DNA of 64,000 nucleotides from NCBI RefSeq assembly GCF_005502435.1, contig NZ_SCOU01000002.1:186001-250000 (forward strand). The letters are read 5' to 3'. This DNA comes from Methylobacillus flagellatus. Lineage in GTDB: Bacteria; Pseudomonadota; Gammaproteobacteria; Burkholderiales; Methylophilaceae. Positions 35,358 through 44,701 of the stretch are shown in pieces (positions within the stretch are counted from its first letter, which is position 1; each line of letters opens with the position of its first letter). A program made the translations under genes and the position numbers. A model generated the notes under the pieces. It was not told the DNA's origin. It did not search any database and saw only the letters and a program-made list of their open reading frames with translations.

Positions 35358-36521
35358 GTGGCTGAAGACAGCGATCTAGAGAAAACAGAACCGGCGTCAC
35401 CCAAGCGCATCGAGAAAGCGCGGGAAGACGGCGATGTGCCACGCTCGCGCGAGCTGGCCACCTGTGCCGTGCTGCTGGCTTCCGGGCTGGCCTTCTGGGG
35501 CCTGGCCGGGCAGATGAACGAGGCGCTCAAGCTGAACATGACGCTGGGCCTGCGTTTCACGCGCGAGGAGATCTTCGATCCGGCCCAGTTCCTGTTGCAT
35601 CTGGTGGACCGCATCGCCGACCTGTTGCTGGCGTTTGCGCCACTGGGCCTGATCGTGTTGCTGGTGGCGATCGCGTCGCCGGTGTTCATCGGCGGCTGGA
35701 ACATGAGCGCCAAGGCGTTGATGCCCAAGTTCAGTCGCCTGAACCCCATCAGCGGCTTCGGCAATCTGTTATCCAAGAATTCGCTGGTGGAGCTGATCAA
35801 GGCCGTGGCCAAGTCGGTGCTGGTCGGTACGGTGGCGTATCTGGTGATCGTCGCCGATCTCAACGAAATGCTGGGCCTGGCCATGCTGCCGCTGGACGAG
35901 GGCATAGGTTATATGGAGAGCCTGCTGTTCAAGAGCACCATGGCCATCGTGGGCGCGCTGGTGCTGATCGCCATGATAGACGTGCCGTATCAGTTGCATC
36001 ACTACGCTAACAAACTCAAGATGACCAAGCAGGATCTGCGTCAGGAATCCAAGGAATCGGAAGGCAACCCCGAGGTGAAGGCACGCATCCGTCAGCAACA
36101 GCGCGAGATGGCCCGCCGCCGCATGATGTCCGAGATCCCCAATGCCGACGTGGTGATCACCAATCCTACCCACTATGCCGTGGCCATCCAGTACAAGGAA
36201 GACGGCATGCGTGCGCCGGTGCTGCTGGCCAAGGGCGCCGATGCGGTGGCACTCAAGATCCGCGAGATCGCCGCTGAACATCAGCTGCCCGTGCTGGAAT
36301 CGCCCAAGCTAGCGCGTGCCTTGTATGCCCATACCGAGCTGGGTGACGAGATCCCCGAAGCCTTGTACGCGGCCGTGGCCGAAGTGCTGGCTTATGTGTA
36401 CCAGTTGCGCGTCTACCGCAGCCACGGCGGTCAGCCGCCGCAGCAGCCGGAGGCGTTGGAGGTGCCGGACGCGCTGGACCCGCACCTGCAAACCTCGCCT
36501 ATCAGTTTGATGCCTGCCTGA
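35358..36521 (+). CDS. flhB: Flagellar type III secretion protein FlhB
   Basis: FlhB is the export-gate switch of the flagellar type III system. The product is 387 residues from GTG 35358; ACGGAG lies 5 nt upstream and the N-terminus AEDSDLEKTEPASPKR is canonical. Four membrane helices (about 30-215) precede the cytoplasmic domain with the autocleavage motif NPTH at residues 269-272, the same position as in enterobacteria. It opens an operon flhB-flhA-flhF-flhG-like-fliA-motC-motD with short spacings. Confidence 0.96.
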   Translation: MAEDSDLEKTEPASPKRIEKAREDGDVPRSRELATCAVLLASGLAFWGLAGQMNEALKLNMTLGLRFTREEIFDPAQFLLHLVDRIADLLLAFAPLGLIVLLVAIASPVFIGGWNMSAKALMPKFSRLNPISGFGNLLSKNSLVELIKAVAKSVLVGTVAYLVIVADLNEMLGLAMLPLDEGIGYMESLLFKSTMAIVGALVLIAMIDVPYQLHHYANKLKMTKQDLRQESKESEGNPEVKARIRQQQREMARRRMMSEIPNADVVITNPTHYAVAIQYKEDGMRAPVLLAKGADAVALKIREIAAEHQLPVLESPKLARALYAHTELGDEIPEALYAAVAEVLAYVYQLRVYRSHGGQPPQQPEALEVPDALDPHLQTSPISLMPA

Positions 36522-36540
36522 TGCATGAGTCGATGCGCTG

Positions 36541-38616
36541 ATGAATAAGCTCAAACTCCCCAACTGGCTTGGCATGCTGAGTGGCCGCAATACTGCTGCG
36601 CCGCTGCTGATCGTGATGCTGCTGGCGATGATGGTGCTGCCGCTGCCTGCTATCGCGCTGGATGTGCTGTTCAGTTTCAACATCGCGCTGTCCATCATGG
36701 TGCTGATGATAGGCCTGCAAACGCGCAGCCCGCTGGATTTCATCGCCTTCCCGACCGTGCTGCTGATGACCACCATGCTGCGCCTGTCGCTCAACGTGGC
36801 TTCTACGCGCGTGGTGCTCACCGAAGGCCATACCGGCCCGGATGCCGCTGGCAAGGTCATCGAGGCGTTCGGTCACTTTCTGATCGGCGGCAACTACGCG
36901 GTGGGCATCGTGGTGTTCGTCATCCTCACCATCATCAACTTCGTGGTGGTCACCAAAGGCGCAGGCCGTATCGCCGAAGTCGGCGCACGCTTCACGCTGG
37001 ATGCCATGCCCGGCAAGCAGATGGCCATCGACGCCGACCTCAACGCCGGCCTGATCGGCGAGGACGAAGCCCGCCGCCGCCGTAAAGAAGTGGGCCAGGA
37101 ATCCGAGTTCTACGGTGCCATGGACGGCGCCAGTAAATATGTACGCGGTGATGCCATCGCCGGCATCCTGGTCACGGTCATCAACATCTTTGGCGGCCTC
37201 ATCGTCGGCATGCTGCAGCACGACATGGCGTTTGGTGACGCGGTCAAGAACTACACGCTGCTGGCCATCGGGGATGGCCTGGTGGCGCAGATCCCGTCCT
37301 TGATCATCTCGGTCGCCGCCGGTGTGGTGGTGTCGCGCGTGGCCAACGACAATGACGTGGGCGCGCAGCTGGCCCAGCAGATGTTCAGCAACCCCAAGGT
37401 GATGTACGCCACGGCGGGCATCGTCGGCGGCATGGGCCTCATCCCCGGCATGCCCAACTTTGCCTTCCTGATGCTGGCCTTGTTGCTGACCGGCCTGGGC
37501 TGGCTGGTGGAGAAACGTCAGGCCGTGGCCGCCAGCAAGGTGGACGATGCGCCCGCGCCAGTTGCGCAAGAGAGCGAAGAAGCCAGCTGGAACGATGTGC
37601 TGCCGGTGGACATCATCGGCCTGGAAGTGGGCTATCGCCTGATCCCGCTGGTGGATAACGCGCAAGGCGGCGAGTTGCTGAAGCGCATCAAGGGCATACG
37701 CCGCAAATTCGCACAGGAGGTGGGCTTCCTGTCGCCCGCCGTGCACATCCGTGACAACCTGGAACTCAAGCCTTCCGAATACCGCATCACCCTCAAGGGC
37801 GTGACCATCGCCGGTGGTGAAGCCCACAACGGCCAGTTCCTGGCCATCAATCCGGGCATGGTGGCGGGCAGTCTGCCCGGCGTGGCTACCACCGACCCGG
37901 CCTTCGGCCTGCCCGCCGTGTGGGTGGAAAGCCCGCTGCGCGATCAGGCACAAGGCATGGGCTACACCGTGGTGGATGCGGGCACCGTGATCGCCACCCA
38001 CCTCAACCACATGCTGAGCACGCATGCCATGGAGCTGCTGGGCCGCCAGGAGGTGCAGCAACTGCTGGACCATGTGGCCAAGAGCGCGCCCAAGCTGGTG
38101 GAAGACTTGATCCCCAAGGTGCTGTCGCTGGCCTTGCTGCAAAAAGTGTTGCAGAACCTGCTCACTGAAGGCGTGCACATCCGCGACATGCGCACCATCC
38201 TGGAAACGCTGTCCGAGCATGCCACGCGCACGCAGGACGCAGACGAGTTGACCGCCGTCACGCGCGTCAAGCTGGGCCGTGCCATCGTGCAGCAGCTGTA
38301 TCCGGACGCGCACGAATTGAACGTGATGGCGCTGGATCACCAGCTGGAACGCCTGTTGATGCAGGCCATGCAGGCGGGCAGCAATTCCGCCATCGAACCC
38401 GGCCTAGCCGACACCCTGATCCGCCAGACCGAGCAGGGCGCACAACAACAGCAACAGATGGGCATGCCCGCGGTGCTGCTGGTGAGCGCCAGCCTGCGCA
38501 TGGCGCTGGCCAAGTTCCTGCGCCGCGCCGTGCCGCATCTGCGCGTGCTGTCGCAAGACGAACTCCCCGAAACCAAAACCATACGTGTGACTAGCCTGAT
38601 TGGAGCACAACCATGA
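36541..38616 (+). CDS. flhA: Flagellar type III secretion protein FlhA
   Basis: FlhA is the export-gate nonamer. The product is 691 residues: eight membrane helices in the first half with the conserved FHIPEP-type loop (LNAGLIGEDEARRRRKEVGQESEFYGAMDGASKYVRGD near residues 150-205), then the large cytoplasmic ring domain ending in SLIGAQP. It overlaps flhF by 4 bp. Confidence 0.97.
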   Translation: MNKLKLPNWLGMLSGRNTAAPLLIVMLLAMMVLPLPAIALDVLFSFNIALSIMVLMIGLQTRSPLDFIAFPTVLLMTTMLRLSLNVASTRVVLTEGHTGPDAAGKVIEAFGHFLIGGNYAVGIVVFVILTIINFVVVTKGAGRIAEVGARFTLDAMPGKQMAIDADLNAGLIGEDEARRRRKEVGQESEFYGAMDGASKYVRGDAIAGILVTVINIFGGLIVGMLQHDMAFGDAVKNYTLLAIGDGLVAQIPSLIISVAAGVVVSRVANDNDVGAQLAQQMFSNPKVMYATAGIVGGMGLIPGMPNFAFLMLALLLTGLGWLVEKRQAVAASKVDDAPAPVAQESEEASWNDVLPVDIIGLEVGYRLIPLVDNAQGGELLKRIKGIRRKFAQEVGFLSPAVHIRDNLELKPSEYRITLKGVTIAGGEAHNGQFLAINPGMVAGSLPGVATTDPAFGLPAVWVESPLRDQAQGMGYTVVDAGTVIATHLNHMLSTHAMELLGRQEVQQLLDHVAKSAPKLVEDLIPKVLSLALLQKVLQNLLTEGVHIRDMRTILETLSEHATRTQDADELTAVTRVKLGRAIVQQLYPDAHELNVMALDHQLERLLMQAMQAGSNSAIEPGLADTLIRQTEQGAQQQQQMGMPAVLLVSASLRMALAKFLRRAVPHLRVLSQDELPETKTIRVTSLIGAQP

Positions 38617-40121
38617 GTATCAAACGTTATTTCGCCGCCACTTCCAGACAGGCCATGGGCCTGGTGCGTGAGGAACTGGGCGAGGATGCCATCATCCTCG
38701 CCAACCGTCGTGTGGACGGAGGTAACGAGATCCTTGCCATGCGCGATCAGGACGTGAGCCGCATGGTAGCCCAACCGGCCGCGGCACCTGCAGCCAGCCC
38801 TATAGCTGCCCCGGCCGACCTCATGCCCGCCATGCAGAAGGCGCCTAATGCAGATGAGCCGCAGACACTGATGTCGCTGCTCAATCAGCGTCGACAGAGC
38901 AGCCATCAAACCAGCATCAACCCAACCAGCCTCGATCACGCCAGCGTCGATCAAGCCAGTATCGTGCGCCCGTTGCGGGATGGCCGTGCCATCCCGAGCG
39001 CCGCGCCGCGCATGCCGCAGGCCGTGCTTGCACAAGCAGCCGCGCCTGTAGCACTGACCAGTGCTGGACCAATAGCACTAGCCAGTGCTGGTTCAACAGC
39101 GTCGCCGACAGCATCTACAGCAGCGCCTACGGGCGCGCCACTGGAGATCACCCGCGTCATGGACGAGATCCGTGCCATGCGCCACACCATAGAATCGCAA
39201 CTCACCGAGCTGCATTGGGAGCATGCCCATCGCCAGCAACCAGCCAAGTCCGGTCTGCTCAAGCGATTGCTGGGCAGCGGTTTCAGTGCCAGCTTTGCGC
39301 GCCTCATCGCCGACAAGCTGCCAGCCGGGCATGACGATGCGCAGGCCCTGGAATGGGCCAGGAACACCTTGCTGCGTAACCTCAACACCCTGGATTCCGA
39401 GCAAGAGATGCTGGATCAGGGCGGTGTGTACGCATTGATCGGCCCCACTGGTGTGGGCAAGACCACCACCACCGCCAAGCTGGCGGCACGTTATGTCATG
39501 AAGCATGGCACGCAGAAGCTGGCGCTGATCACCACCGACGGTTACCGGATAGGCGGTCATGAACAGCTGCGCATCTACGGCAAGATCCTGGGCGTGATGG
39601 TGCATGCGGTGAAGGACGAGACCGACCTCAAGTTGGCGCTAGAAGAGCTGCGTGGCAAGCACACCATCCTCATCGATACCGTGGGCGTCAGCCAGCGCGA
39701 CCAGATGGTGGCCGAGCAGATCGCCATGCTGTGCAACGCCGACAGCAGCATCAAGCGCATCCTGTGCCTGAACGCCACTTGTGGCGGCGAGACGCTGATG
39801 GACGTGGTGAGTGCCTACCGTGGTCAGGGCGTGCAGCGCCAGATCGACGGCTGCATCATCACCAAGCTGGATGAAGCGGCCAGCCTGGGCAGTGCGCTGG
39901 ATATCGTCATCCGCGAACGCCTCAAACTGTATTTCGTCTGCAACGGCCAGCGCGTGCCGGAAGACATCGCCCTGGCCGACCGCGACCAGTTGGTAGACAT
40001 GGTATTGAACAGCCGACCGCGCTTCAGCCGACCGTTCGAGTTGCTGGACGACGAACTGCCGCTGGTGATGGCGGCACAAGGGCAGGCTACTCAGCAGCAT
40101 ACGGAGGTGCGCCATGTCTGA
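38613..40121 (+). CDS. flhF: Flagellar biosynthesis GTPase FlhF
   Basis: FlhF is an SRP-family GTPase that places the flagellum, usually at the cell pole. The product is 502 residues: N-terminal B domain (KRYFAATSRQAMGLVREELGEDAIIL), an Ala/Pro-rich linker (about 50-175) containing two 24-bp direct repeats around 39050-39089, and the NG domain with P-loop GPTGVGKTTTT (near residue 278), DTVGVSQRD and TKLDEA. All G-motifs are intact. Its partner FlhG is the next gene, overlapping by 8 bp. Confidence 0.94.
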   Translation: MSIKRYFAATSRQAMGLVREELGEDAIILANRRVDGGNEILAMRDQDVSRMVAQPAAAPAASPIAAPADLMPAMQKAPNADEPQTLMSLLNQRRQSSHQTSINPTSLDHASVDQASIVRPLRDGRAIPSAAPRMPQAVLAQAAAPVALTSAGPIALASAGSTASPTASTAAPTGAPLEITRVMDEIRAMRHTIESQLTELHWEHAHRQQPAKSGLLKRLLGSGFSASFARLIADKLPAGHDDAQALEWARNTLLRNLNTLDSEQEMLDQGGVYALIGPTGVGKTTTTAKLAARYVMKHGTQKLALITTDGYRIGGHEQLRIYGKILGVMVHAVKDETDLKLALEELRGKHTILIDTVGVSQRDQMVAEQIAMLCNADSSIKRILCLNATCGGETLMDVVSAYRGQGVQRQIDGCIITKLDEAASLGSALDIVIRERLKLYFVCNGQRVPEDIALADRDQLVDMVLNSRPRFSRPFELLDDELPLVMAAQGQATQQHTEVRHV

Positions 40122-40803
40122 TGCCTCTACCCCCATGCTGGGCCGTGGCGATCAGGCAGCCGGTCTGCGCCGCATGATGCACAAACCCAAGCCCCGTATC
40201 GTGGGCTTGCTGTCTGCGCTGGATGCTCAGCTCGACATCGCCGATAACCTGGTGTTCTCGCTGCGTGCGCAGGCGGTCAATGTGCAATTGCTGCGCAGCG
40301 ATGCCTGGCAGGCTGCTGACACGGCCGAGGTGGAGCAACAGCTACAACAACTGGCCAGTCAGCATGACCTGCTGCTGGTGGATCTGGCCGATAGCACGGT
40401 GCTTGCCAGCAAGGGTCTGCAAGACGTCACCGTGCTGCTGCCGCTGGGGCCGGGTGCGGAAGGCATCAAGCAGGCCTACAGCCAGATCAAAGCCATCTAC
40501 AGCCGCCAGGGCGGCCAGCAGTTCGGCCTGGTGGTGCACGGCATGACCCCGCAGCGCGCACAACAGGCTTTCAAGACCCTGGCCGACGTGGCGCATCGTT
40601 ATTTGCGTCTGCAGATCGAGCTGTTCGGCGTGATCCCTGTGGACCAGCACCTGCAACTGGCGGCCCAGAGTGGCCGTGCCGTGCAGGAAGCCTTCCCGCT
40701 GGCACTGGCCTCGCGCGCATTCCGTGAGCTGGCGCAGCGCCTGATCGGCGACGCCACGCTCACCACTCTTCCGCATGCGGCCTTCGCTGCCGTTGCTGCC
40801 TAG
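40114..40803 (+). CDS. flhG: FlhG/FleN homologue with degenerate P-loop
   Basis: This 229-residue protein is in the FlhG position, overlapping flhF by 8 bp. The N-terminal DQAAGLRRM helix (residues 13-21), the segment that in FlhG activates the FlhF GTPase, is retained. Where FlhG has the deviant Walker A (SGKGGVGKT), this protein has LLSALDAQLDIADN, so ATP binding and MinD-like dimerisation are probably lost. The later FlhG pattern (LLLVDLADSTV, then LFGVIPVDQHLQLAAQ and FRELAQRLIG) is still recognisable. FlhG normally restricts flagellar number; here that ATP-driven role is doubtful. Confidence 0.8.
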   Translation: MSDASTPMLGRGDQAAGLRRMMHKPKPRIVGLLSALDAQLDIADNLVFSLRAQAVNVQLLRSDAWQAADTAEVEQQLQQLASQHDLLLVDLADSTVLASKGLQDVTVLLPLGPGAEGIKQAYSQIKAIYSRQGGQQFGLVVHGMTPQRAQQAFKTLADVAHRYLRLQIELFGVIPVDQHLQLAAQSGRAVQEAFPLALASRAFRELAQRLIGDATLTTLPHAAFAAVAA

Positions 40804-40812
40804 GAGGCCGCC

Positions 40813-41559
40813 ATGTATACCTGCAATGGCAAACTGAACCATAAGGACCAGCTGCTCAGGCAACACGCGCCACTGGTCAAGAAGCTGGCTTACCAGCTCA
40901 AAGCCAAGCTACCCGCCAGCGTGGAAGTGGACGACCTGATCCAGACCGGCATGATGGGCCTGCTGGATGCGGTGAACCGCTACGAAGACAACCACGGCGC
41001 GCAATTCGAGACCTACGCAGTGCAGCGCATCCGTGGTGCCATGCTGGACGAGTTGCGCAGTGCCGACTGGGCACCACGCAGCGTGCGCAAGAACATGCGC
41101 ACCGTGGAGAGCGCCATCAGCCAGCTGGAACAGCAGCTGGGCCGTCCGCCCACCGAGGCGGAACTGGCGCGGCACATGGGCCTTTCCATCACCGACTACC
41201 ATGCCATGCTGGACGATTGCACTGGCCACCAGCTGATTTATTACGACGATTTCGGCGAAGACGGAGATGCGCATTTTCTGGACCGGCATGGCCTGGCGGA
41301 CGAAGGCAGTGAAACCAGTGGTGATCCGCTCAAGACCTTGATGTCGGAAGGCTTCCGTGGCGCGCTGGTAGAGGCTATCTCCGAGTTGCCCGAGCGCGAA
41401 AAGCTGCTGATGGCGCTGTATTACGAGCAGGAGCTCAACCTCAAGGAGATCGGCGCGGTGCTCGGCGTGTCCGAATCCCGCGTCAGTCAATTGCATAGTC
41501 AGGCCGTTGGCCGCCTGCGCGCCGGGCTCAGGGAACAGGCATGGACTGGAGTAGCCTAG
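40813..41559 (+). CDS. fliA: RNA polymerase sigma factor FliA (sigma-28)
   Basis: FliA directs late flagellar genes. The product is 248 residues with region 2 (HAPLVKKLAYQLKAKLPASVEVDDLIQTGMMGLLDAVNRY), region 3 and region 4 HTH (NLKEIGAVLGVSESRVSQLHSQAVGRL). AGGAGG precedes the ATG. Two FliA promoters are visible in this window, before flgM and flgK. Its 3' end overlaps motC by 19 bp. Confidence 0.97.
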   Translation: MYTCNGKLNHKDQLLRQHAPLVKKLAYQLKAKLPASVEVDDLIQTGMMGLLDAVNRYEDNHGAQFETYAVQRIRGAMLDELRSADWAPRSVRKNMRTVESAISQLEQQLGRPPTEAELARHMGLSITDYHAMLDDCTGHQLIYYDDFGEDGDAHFLDRHGLADEGSETSGDPLKTLMSEGFRGALVEAISELPEREKLLMALYYEQELNLKEIGAVLGVSESRVSQLHSQAVGRLRAGLREQAWTGVA

Positions 41560-42281
41560 TCGGGCTTACGCTCGCGCTGCTCGGCATCGTGCTCGGGCAG
41601 GCGGTGGAGGGTGGGCATCTGTCCTCCCTGCTGCAACCGGCTGCGTTCCTGGTGGTGGTGTTCGGCACGCTGGGCGCGGTGTTGCTGCAAAGCCGTTTGC
41701 ATCATGTGATGGAGGGCGTGCGCCTGCTGCGCTGGGTGTTCGTGCCACCTGTGGACAACCGTCGTGCCATGCTGCGCCGCATCGCCATGTGGAGCAATAT
41801 CGCGCGCCGCGAAGGCATCCTGCAACTGGAGCCACAACTGGAGCTGGAGCAGGATGCGTTCGCGCGCAAAGGGCTGCGCCTGCTCATCGACGGTGCGCCG
41901 CCAGAGCGCATGCGCGAGATCTGCAATCTGGAGCTGGATCAGTACGAAGCACGCATGCGCAGCGCAGCGCGCATCTGGGAAGCCGCGGGCGGTTACGCGC
42001 CTACGGTGGGCATCCTGGGGGCAGTGCTGGGCCTGATCCATGTGATGGAGAACCTGTCCGACCCGGCTCTGCTGGGCAGCGGCATCGCGGTGGCTTTCGT
42101 GGCCACCATCTATGGCGTGGGGCTGGCCAATCTGGTGTTCCTGCCCTGTTTCAACAAACTCAAGATGCTGATCCAGGTGGATGTCAGCCAGCGTGAGATG
42201 GTGGTCGAAGCGCTGGCCGCCATCGCCAATTATGAACATCCGCGCCAGCTGGAAGAGCGCCTACAGGGCTATCTGCAATGA
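41541..42281 (+). CDS. motC: Flagellar motor stator protein MotC (MotA family)
   Basis: This 246-residue MotA-type stator has four membrane helices (about 5-50 and 150-200) and the charged cytoplasmic loop with ARREGILQLEPQL. The helix GGYAPTVGILGAVLGLIHVM is typical. It overlaps fliA and motD (4 bp), so it is part of the operon. The MotC/MotD naming follows the second stator type found beside fliA in pseudomonads and betaproteobacteria. Confidence 0.92.
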   Translation: MDWSSLVGLTLALLGIVLGQAVEGGHLSSLLQPAAFLVVVFGTLGAVLLQSRLHHVMEGVRLLRWVFVPPVDNRRAMLRRIAMWSNIARREGILQLEPQLELEQDAFARKGLRLLIDGAPPERMREICNLELDQYEARMRSAARIWEAAGGYAPTVGILGAVLGLIHVMENLSDPALLGSGIAVAFVATIYGVGLANLVFLPCFNKLKMLIQVDVSQREMVVEALAAIANYEHPRQLEERLQGYLQ

Positions 42282-43081
42282 GTCGTCGCGGGACACGCCG
42301 CCGTGCCCTCGTTGAAGAGCCGGACAATCACGACCGCTGGCTGGTGTCGTATGCCGATTTCATCACCTTGCTGTTCGCTTTTTTCGTGGTGATGTACGGT
42401 GTTTCGTCCGTCAACCAGACCAAATACCTGCAACTCAGTGACGCGCTGGGCAACGCCTTCGGCGGCAACGATCAACTAAGGCCGCAACCCAAGAATACCG
42501 AAAGCCCGCTGGGCACCAGCAGCCACAGCCTGCGCCTCAACCCCATCCCGCCGCTGGTGGTGAAAAGCGAGCAATACCGCCGTGAGCGTGAACGCATGGT
42601 GGCCACCGGTCTGGCGCTTAACAAGCAGCTGGCTCCGCTGGTGGCCCAAGGCAAGGTGCGCGTGATGCAGACCAATCAGGGCATTCGCATCGACATTGCC
42701 GACAGCCTGCTGTTCGCCAGTGGCTCTGCTACGCTTGCAGATGCCGCGTTGCCGCCGCTCAACGCGATCGCCAGTACGCTGCGTGGCTTGCCTTATCCGT
42801 TGCAGATCGAAGGTCACACCGACGACAGGCCGATCCGTAACCTGCTGTTCGATTCCAATTGGGAACTGTCGGCCATGCGCGCCACGGCGGTGCTGCATGT
42901 GATGGCGGAGGCGGGCATCGCCGCGTCGCGTCTGGCGGTGCAGGCCTTTGCCGACACGCGGCCGGTGGCGGACAACAGCACGCCGGAAGGGCGCACCAGC
43001 AACCGGCGCGTGTCGGTGATGGTGATGTACCAGAAGCCCTCGGATCAAGCACAGGCAGCTGATATGCCGTATCGGCCCTGA
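42278..43081 (+). CDS. motD: Flagellar motor stator protein MotD (MotB family)
   Basis: This 267-residue partner of MotC has a single N-terminal membrane helix with the ion-conducting Asp27 in SYADFITLLFAFFVVMY, which suggests H+ coupling. The periplasmic C-terminal OmpA-like domain (LQIEGHTDDRPIRN ... NRRVSVMVMY) binds peptidoglycan. It ends the flhB operon; a weak CCTAG/CTAGG stem follows, then a convergent gene. Confidence 0.92.
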   Translation: MSRRGTRRRALVEEPDNHDRWLVSYADFITLLFAFFVVMYGVSSVNQTKYLQLSDALGNAFGGNDQLRPQPKNTESPLGTSSHSLRLNPIPPLVVKSEQYRRERERMVATGLALNKQLAPLVAQGKVRVMQTNQGIRIDIADSLLFASGSATLADAALPPLNAIASTLRGLPYPLQIEGHTDDRPIRNLLFDSNWELSAMRATAVLHVMAEAGIAASRLAVQAFADTRPVADNSTPEGRTSNRRVSVMVMYQKPSDQAQAADMPYRP

Positions 43082-43129
43082 GCCTTGCGAGCCTAGGCTG
43101 AAAGGCTAGGGTTGAGTTGGGTGTGCAGC

Positions 43130-43606
43130 TTACTTTGCGGCCTTGACCTGTGCCGACAGATAGCCGTACTGACGCACGTTGATGGCGTCGATCTTACGCA
43201 CGATGGCCTGCAGTTTGGACACGGACAGGCAGCTGGCCTTGGTGTCGGAGCGGTCCAGCGGGGCGGTCATCAGCGCGGTGATCTCTTCGGTATGCGGCTT
43301 CTTTTCCTGCTCGAAGGCGCGGAATTCGGCAGATTTCAGGATGCCCACCACAAAGGCAGAACGTTGCTCCTTGCTCCAGTTCTTTTCTTCAGCCTTGGCG
43401 TCCAGGTCCTTGTCGATGTCGGCTTCGGTGTTGCGCTGCTTTTCCTTGATGGTCTGCAACTCGGCTTCCACTTCGCTGTTGACCGTGGCGGCGCCTTCCG
43501 GCGTGTCGCAGCGCGGCTCGGCGTGTGCGGCCAGCGGACCTATTAACAACAAGACAAGTAATGGCGCGAAAGAATGTAGCGATGGTTTCATGAGATGGAC
43601 TTTCAT
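43130..43606 (-). CDS. Exported protein of unknown function between motD and flgN
   Basis: This product of about 158 residues starts at ATG 43606 or 43591; the latter gives a clean signal peptide (hydrophobic stretch, LAAHA cleavage). The mature part is charged and helical (EAELQTIKEKQRNTEADIDKDLDAKAEEKNW) with two Cys far apart (CDTPEG and SCLSV), possibly disulfide-bonded. I recognise no family. Its place between motility genes may be coincidental. On its minus-strand upstream side TTGGTACA occurs twice, 13 bp apart. Confidence 0.6.
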   Translation of the reverse strand: MKVHLMKPSLHSFAPLLVLLLIGPLAAHAEPRCDTPEGAATVNSEVEAELQTIKEKQRNTEADIDKDLDAKAEEKNWSKEQRSAFVVGILKSAEFRAFEQEKKPHTEEITALMTAPLDRSDTKASCLSVSKLQAIVRKIDAINVRQYGYLSAQVKAAK

Positions 43607-43754
43607 CAGAGTGAGTTGGCACGGCGATAAACACACTGTACCAACTCTTGTACCAATGAAACAGAGCGGATTATGGATCGTCGTGAGTGTAGTTGTTGGT
43701 CAAACTCACGGGGCATCCGCTGTTTGTCGAGAAGTTATCCGCTGAGAGACTTGA

Positions 43755-44210
43755 CTAGCTGGCGATGCTGTTGCCTAGCTGCAGTGGGTGACGGCTCAGG
43801 CCGCTTGGACCATACAGTTGGCCGCTGTCGCCGTTGCGGGCTTTTTGCAGCACGCCCAGGGTGCTTTGGGTGCGGCCATGGTGCTTCTGGATCAGCAGGC
43901 CGTTGACGCGGTTGGTCTCTTTGGCTTCTTCCAGGATACGGCGCAGCGTCTCCCATTCATCCGCAGCTTCCGGGTGTTTTGCCAGCCAGGCTTGCATGCC
44001 TTGCTCATTGGCGAGCAAGCCTTGCAATGCCAGCTTCTGGTAACGTAGTTTGCTGCTATGTTGCAGGCTCTGGATCAGTGACGATTTCTGGTGCAGCAGC
44101 GCTTGCAGCGTGGCCACTTCGCCCGCCACCAGCAGCTCTTGCTCACGTAGCAGGAGCTTGAGCAGCCCGGCGGCTTGCGTGGTTTCGGTTTCCAGACTCA
44201 AGGCGGTCAT
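43755..44210 (-). CDS. flgN: Flagellar export chaperone FlgN
   Basis: FlgN is the chaperone for hook-associated proteins FlgK and FlgL, both encoded in this window. The product is 151 residues and largely coiled-coil helical. The segment EAKETNRVNGLLIQKHHGRTQSTLGVLQ matches the FlgN C-terminal binding helix. It is 10 bp downstream of flgM, an operon typical of the class. Confidence 0.88.
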   Translation of the reverse strand: MTALSLETETTQAAGLLKLLLREQELLVAGEVATLQALLHQKSSLIQSLQHSSKLRYQKLALQGLLANEQGMQAWLAKHPEAADEWETLRRILEEAKETNRVNGLLIQKHHGRTQSTLGVLQKARNGDSGQLYGPSGLSRHPLQLGNSIAS

Positions 44211-44220
44211 GGCTCAGGCC

Positions 44221-44532
44221 TCAGGCAGGCTTGGTGCCGAGCAGGTCTTTGACGCTGTCGATCAGGCCGGCCGCGATCTTGTCCGGATTGATACTGAACT
44301 GGCCGTCACGGATGGCAGCCTTGATGGCTTGCACTTTTTCGGTGTCGAAGGTCTGCTGACCGTTGGCAGCCGCTTCCAGTGCTTTCAGTTGCGCCACTAG
44401 TGGCGAAAGCGTGACATTGCCGTTGCTGCCCGCTTCCGGGCCGGCTGCCGCTTTTGCTTTCTTGTCTGGTGCGGTTTCCTGGGCTTCCTGTTTCAGTCGC
44501 ACCTGGTTGACCAGCGTATCGTCGATTTTCAT
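44221..44532 (-). CDS. flgM: Anti-sigma-28 factor FlgM
   Basis: FlgM holds FliA inactive until hook completion and is then exported. The product is 103 residues: an N-terminal disordered, charged half, and a C-terminal binding region (FDTEKVQAIKAAIRDGQFSINPDKIAAGLIDSVKDLL) typical of FlgM. A perfect FliA promoter lies 70 nt upstream, giving the usual feedback. Confidence 0.93.
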   Translation of the reverse strand: MKIDDTLVNQVRLKQEAQETAPDKKAKAAAGPEAGSNGNVTLSPLVAQLKALEAAANGQQTFDTEKVQAIKAAIRDGQFSINPDKIAAGLIDSVKDLLGTKPA

Positions 44533-44602
44533 GGTGTTGTCCTCATGCGTTGACCTTATGCCTTGAATGGCGCAATGCTCACCGCATTGCCTGTTACGTC
44601 AA

Positions 44603-44629
44603 TTATCGGCAGGGTGTGCTTAAACTTTA
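44603..44629 (-). promoter_or_regulatory. Sigma-28 promoter of flgM (perfect consensus)
   Basis: On the minus strand TAAAGTTT (44629-44622), 11 nt, GCCGATAA (44610-44603) equals the enterobacterial FliA consensus in every position. It lies 70 nt before flgM. Confidence 0.93.
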
Positions 44630-44701
44630 ATGTGGATGAGGTTTTTTGCTCATTTTGTTTTGCAGCCTGCTGCAATCCGCACTCGTGCTGCTCAGGCCTG
44701 C

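Noticed and set aside
36502-38340. Long open frame antisense to flhA
   Set aside because: Same shadow effect; the + strand encodes a complete canonical FlhA.
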